From Sinohyriopsis cumingii (lineage: Eukaryota; Mollusca; Bivalvia; Unionida; Unionidae), in NCBI GenBank assembly GCA_028554795.2, contig JAPYKE020000521.1:123501-187500 (forward strand): 64,000 nt of DNA. The letters are read 5' to 3'. Made by a program: the position numbers and the translations under genes. Shown piece after piece: positions 60,569-64,000 of this stretch. The notes under the pieces are model-generated. The model was given only the letters and a program-made list of their open reading frames with translations, had not been told where the DNA came from and did no database searches. Positions within the stretch are counted from its first letter, which is position 1. Each line of letters begins with the position of its first letter.

Positions 60569-63500
60569 AGCATCATTCAAACATAATATAATAACAATTT
60601 AAGCAGGTTATTATACCGTGGTCATCAACAACAATGTCAAAGACTTGGAGAAAAAGATCAAAAAACGCAGCCTCGAATAATTACAAATAATAAATCAAAA
60701 TATTAATGAAATGTTGAAGAATATATTAAATAAGATTATAATACACATATGTTATCAGCACCAACGATAATCCCTTAGATTTATCATTGAGAATTAGAGT
60801 TTGATTAACTGTCTCTCAGGGATTTGAACAAAAGCAAAAGCAATCACATTAAAGGCAATCCCTATCACATTAATGGTGCAAAATTCTAACTTTGGACATT
60901 TCGGAAAGGTGAATTGTCTCAAGTCTCCTACGTGAGAGATATCCAACCAGAAAAGAAATATAAGCTGTTTTCATTTGTGCTTGCAAGTGCTATCTTATGA
61001 TACCATATAAGATATAGGTGTATCATGCTAAAGTGATTCCAATCACATGTTGACCTAAAATTCCAGACATCATCGATGAATCTTTCCAAGTTGGAATGAA
61101 TGTTCTTTAGAATCTTGCAGGATTATAATCGGTATGTCTGCGAAATACATCCACGTACGTTTTGTACATCATTCAATGATCAGTTAGTTACAGATCAAGA
61201 TTACACATGAGTGAACATCAGATGAAGAAAATGTTGTTTCTCTAAAGTATGTACGGAGTAATAGTCATAAGGTATGTCAACAGAAACAGTTGTGTTCCAG
61301 TCACATTATAAACAATTTCTGCTATACATACTCAATAATTTTTCAGTGTTTGTCATTAATGTAAATTTGTATAAGACGCATTAAGGAAATATACGATATA
61401 CAATCTGTGCAATTATAAAGAAATCCCAGAGGTATTACAGAAAAGTAATATAATCAGCGAATGCTGCTAGAAGAGATTGAAGCATATGTTGGATTTAGCA
61501 AAGACAAAAATTATTATGTAATATATGAAAGGCTCGTTTAATAAATCTTGGATGATTTTTACTTGTACTTGAAAATGTAGAAATTCAACAACATCTTTTT
61601 ACTAATTCTATTGGTTTCAGCCAATTTAACCATACTTCAGATAATGGTATTGGTGTATGTCACAAATATCAGAGGAACTCGCTCTCAATGCAGAAATAAA
61701 TAACTTTACTTAAACAAGTAATCTAATTGAAAAAACGGACTCTAGCGTTTTATAAAATATATTTCTTAATATGAATCGCTTGATTCGCTTACAATTTAAT
61801 GAAACTGAACTACTAGAAATCAAAAACGTTTATTAGAATCTCATTGCATCCATAATTAAATAAGCACATTACTATTGAGTTATAGGTACAAACGAATTAA
61901 AAAGGATTCATATATCTGTCTTTGTGTAATTGCAAACTGCAATGCACTTTCAATACACACCGTAATCCATAACAAATTCCATTCCGAAAAGGTACCTGTG
62001 ACCTTTTACTATACACCATTATACCGCTCATTTACCATCACAGACCAGTCTTGTTTCAGAGTAAGCTGTTTCTTTTTGCATTAGTGTCGGGTAATTTTAA
62101 TCTCTCTTGATCCAATTGCAAAACCCTCACGTGTCGGAGCCTCTAGCAAATATAGGGTTGATGCACTGATACACTTTTCTCTAAGAGCGTTATAATGTCT
62201 CTTCTGGCTTGATGCCATGCTTGTTGATTTGCCTTTCTCTAGTCACATCCGTCAACGGAATAGAAACAGCGACACAATTTTGTACGAATTTCCTGTACAA
62301 CCCGACTAACCAAAAGATCGATTGGATCTGTTTATTTGTTTATGATCTAGATTCGTACCTGTTTTATTCAAATAACTCAAGGCTGAGTTTTAATTAATCG
62401 GACTGATATTAAATTGTCAACATGCATTATATACCATATTACACTTGGTGGTGCTCGGTGTGATTATAACCATTAAAAGTTTGTCGTAAAGGTTTATTAA
62501 ATCTATAAAGTGTTATTCCCGGAAATGCTCGTACACAAAGATATCTGCAAATAAACTATATTTCTCGAATGACCTGTACATGTGGCGCCCTTTGCGTTGG
62601 TCATCTGCCAATAATAGTTGGTGTGATCCAGTTCTGAAATAGTTTTACATTGCCAATTGTGAAAACAAAGCAAATTCTCTATTTGTGGCGGCAGTTCCTT
62701 AGAGAAAGCAGTTATTTAAAAATAGTATAGACATCAATATTTACTTCCATCTTTCTTTTTTACCAACACCATAGTGTGGAGTGGGGACGAATGCGGAGGG
62801 TTTAATTGTTCATGTTCGTCATTGCAGAGCACACACACACACACACACATAGTTACGAATCGATGGTCATTAAATGAAGAGAGAGAGAGAACGTTTACCT
62901 GTGGCAGGTGCAAGCAATGCAAATGTTGTGATCCATTTCTTGATAACTCCAACATTATCGGGACATAAAAGTGGAAAATAAAGTTCAACATTTCTCTTGA
63001 GTTAGATAAAATTGCTTGTTTAATTAATATACGTTTAAACAAAATGAAGTTAAATTAATTCAGAGACATATATGATGACCCTAATATCAGTAAAATTTAT
63101 ATCATGTTCCACACACTATTTTAAATTTGCCTACTTTATATATGTTAGCTTTTTCGTTGTTTCCACAAAGTACACAAAGAGGATTATTCCAGACATGTGG
63201 TTTAAATTTGTAATCCAGATTTTGTTTCTAAATTAAGAATACGTTTATTATATCATCACAATTAAGCTGCATTTATTGCTGAGACTGGTAGTTGCGATTG
63301 TTGTGCACTTCGTATAAATTATTTTCTAATGAAAACTAAGTTTTGAGAAAAAAATCTTTCAAAGATCTAGTATCTTGTAGATACCCTGTTTTATTCTTTC
63401 ACATTCGGGTGAATCATTCCCCTTAAAGTAACGGTGTGGTATGTTTTTGTCTTGGATTCTGTGTGAATTGCAACTTAAAATAGTGTGTTCATATTGGAGC

Positions 63501-64000
63501 GGTTGGTTTCCATTGTAAACTGAGAACAGTCTATACCGTAACATACTTTTAAAACAACTAAATATGATATACGTTTGTCCTGGTGAAATTAGATATTTGG
63601 TTCTATCTCACACGAGTATAATATTTACATGCTTGGCATGTAGGGAAAGCAAGGCTCTCAGAATTGGTCCATTATTTATATTTACGCTTGGATCACTATA
63701 TTTTGTAATGTTCGTATTCTATGGACATATCCGATATAATATATTCATACTCCAGAATAATTCTTATCAAAGTCATATAAAGAATGTTATTGTGAGTGGG
63801 AATTTCAAATATTGCGATATATTTGTGTATACCTGAACTTAATTTTGTCAAGAGTTAAGCTCATATTTGCGAAGAACCGATGTTTTAAATAAATTTACTA
63901 TTCATCAAATGTGGTGGGTATTTTCTTTTAAAAGTTCATGGATTTTATTATTGATTTACTTTCTTCGATTTGCATCTACTAGCTATTTTAAATGTTATTG
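60569..64000. other. 3.4 kb with no firmly supported gene
   Basis: A (CA)n at 62829-62850. The minus-strand frame 63359-63544 (61 codons, with a TTCTCAG acceptor-like site inside and the block S-P-E-C-E-R-I-K-Q-G-I-Y-K-I-L-D) has exon-like composition. It is unsupported by any other copy or motif. Confidence 0.5.

Overview
The window is AT-rich eukaryotic nuclear DNA (about one third G+C). It is full of (TA)n, (GA)n and (AAT)n microsatellites, minisatellites, tRNA-headed SINEs and one RNase H-bearing LINE. Isolated short exons have GT/AG splice sites, and there are no operons or ribosome binding sites. The repeat content and the decayed protein-primed DNA polymerase copies suggest a marine or freshwater invertebrate. 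A lophotrochozoan, probably a bivalve mollusc, is my best guess; this rests on repeat style, not on a database match.

Three things stand out. (1) A locally duplicated unit fills 1-9900, 18.4-22.1 kb and 42.7-45.1 kb. In three copies it carries a dead chimera of a two-transmembrane hairpin protein joined to the C-terminal part of a protein-primed family B DNA polymerase (Polinton/Maverick or adintovirus-like). The unit also carries arrays of a tRNA-3'-half-like repeat. (2) On the plus strand, spread from 2.4 to 47.3 kb, is a set of near-identical phase-0 micro-exons of 24 bases. They have good splice sites and encode charged octapeptides such as E-E-R-E-K-K-E-R. Eight copies are visible: six intact and two decayed. 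A ninth has been deleted from an otherwise recognisable copy of the cassette. The architecture resembles the micro-exon genes of schistosomes. (3) On the minus strand, 41.1 to 35.9 kb, is a small multi-exon gene of unknown function. Exon phases agree for the first two junctions. Its splice sites abut an (AAT)n microsatellite and a 69-bp minisatellite.

Layout: 1-4548 unit A; 4549-9900 unit B, truncated at its start; 9.9-11.8 kb SINEs and microsatellites; 11.9-14.6 kb three micro-exon cassettes; 15.1-18.4 kb nothing recognised; 18.4-22.1 kb unit C; 22.1-22.6 kb two SINEs; 23.3-28.0 kb a 5'-truncated dead LINE flanked by a 13-bp target duplication; 28.4-30.3 kb an inserted segment with a long hairpin and a minus-strand start-exon-like ORF; 30.3-31.6 kb a cassette that has lost its micro-exon; 31.6-41.1 kb minisatellite-rich DNA holding the minus-strand gene; 41.6-42.3 kb SINEs; 42.7-47.7 kb unit D, a signal-peptide-like start, and two more micro-exons; 47.7-64 kb mostly unrecognised AT-rich DNA with a SINE, a SINE fragment and microsatellites.

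If the micro-exons belong to one gene, the minus-strand gene is nested in one of its introns. None of the coding calls could be tested against transcripts here. Splice sites, reading frames and repeat relations were read directly from the sequence; family names are from recognition of motifs.
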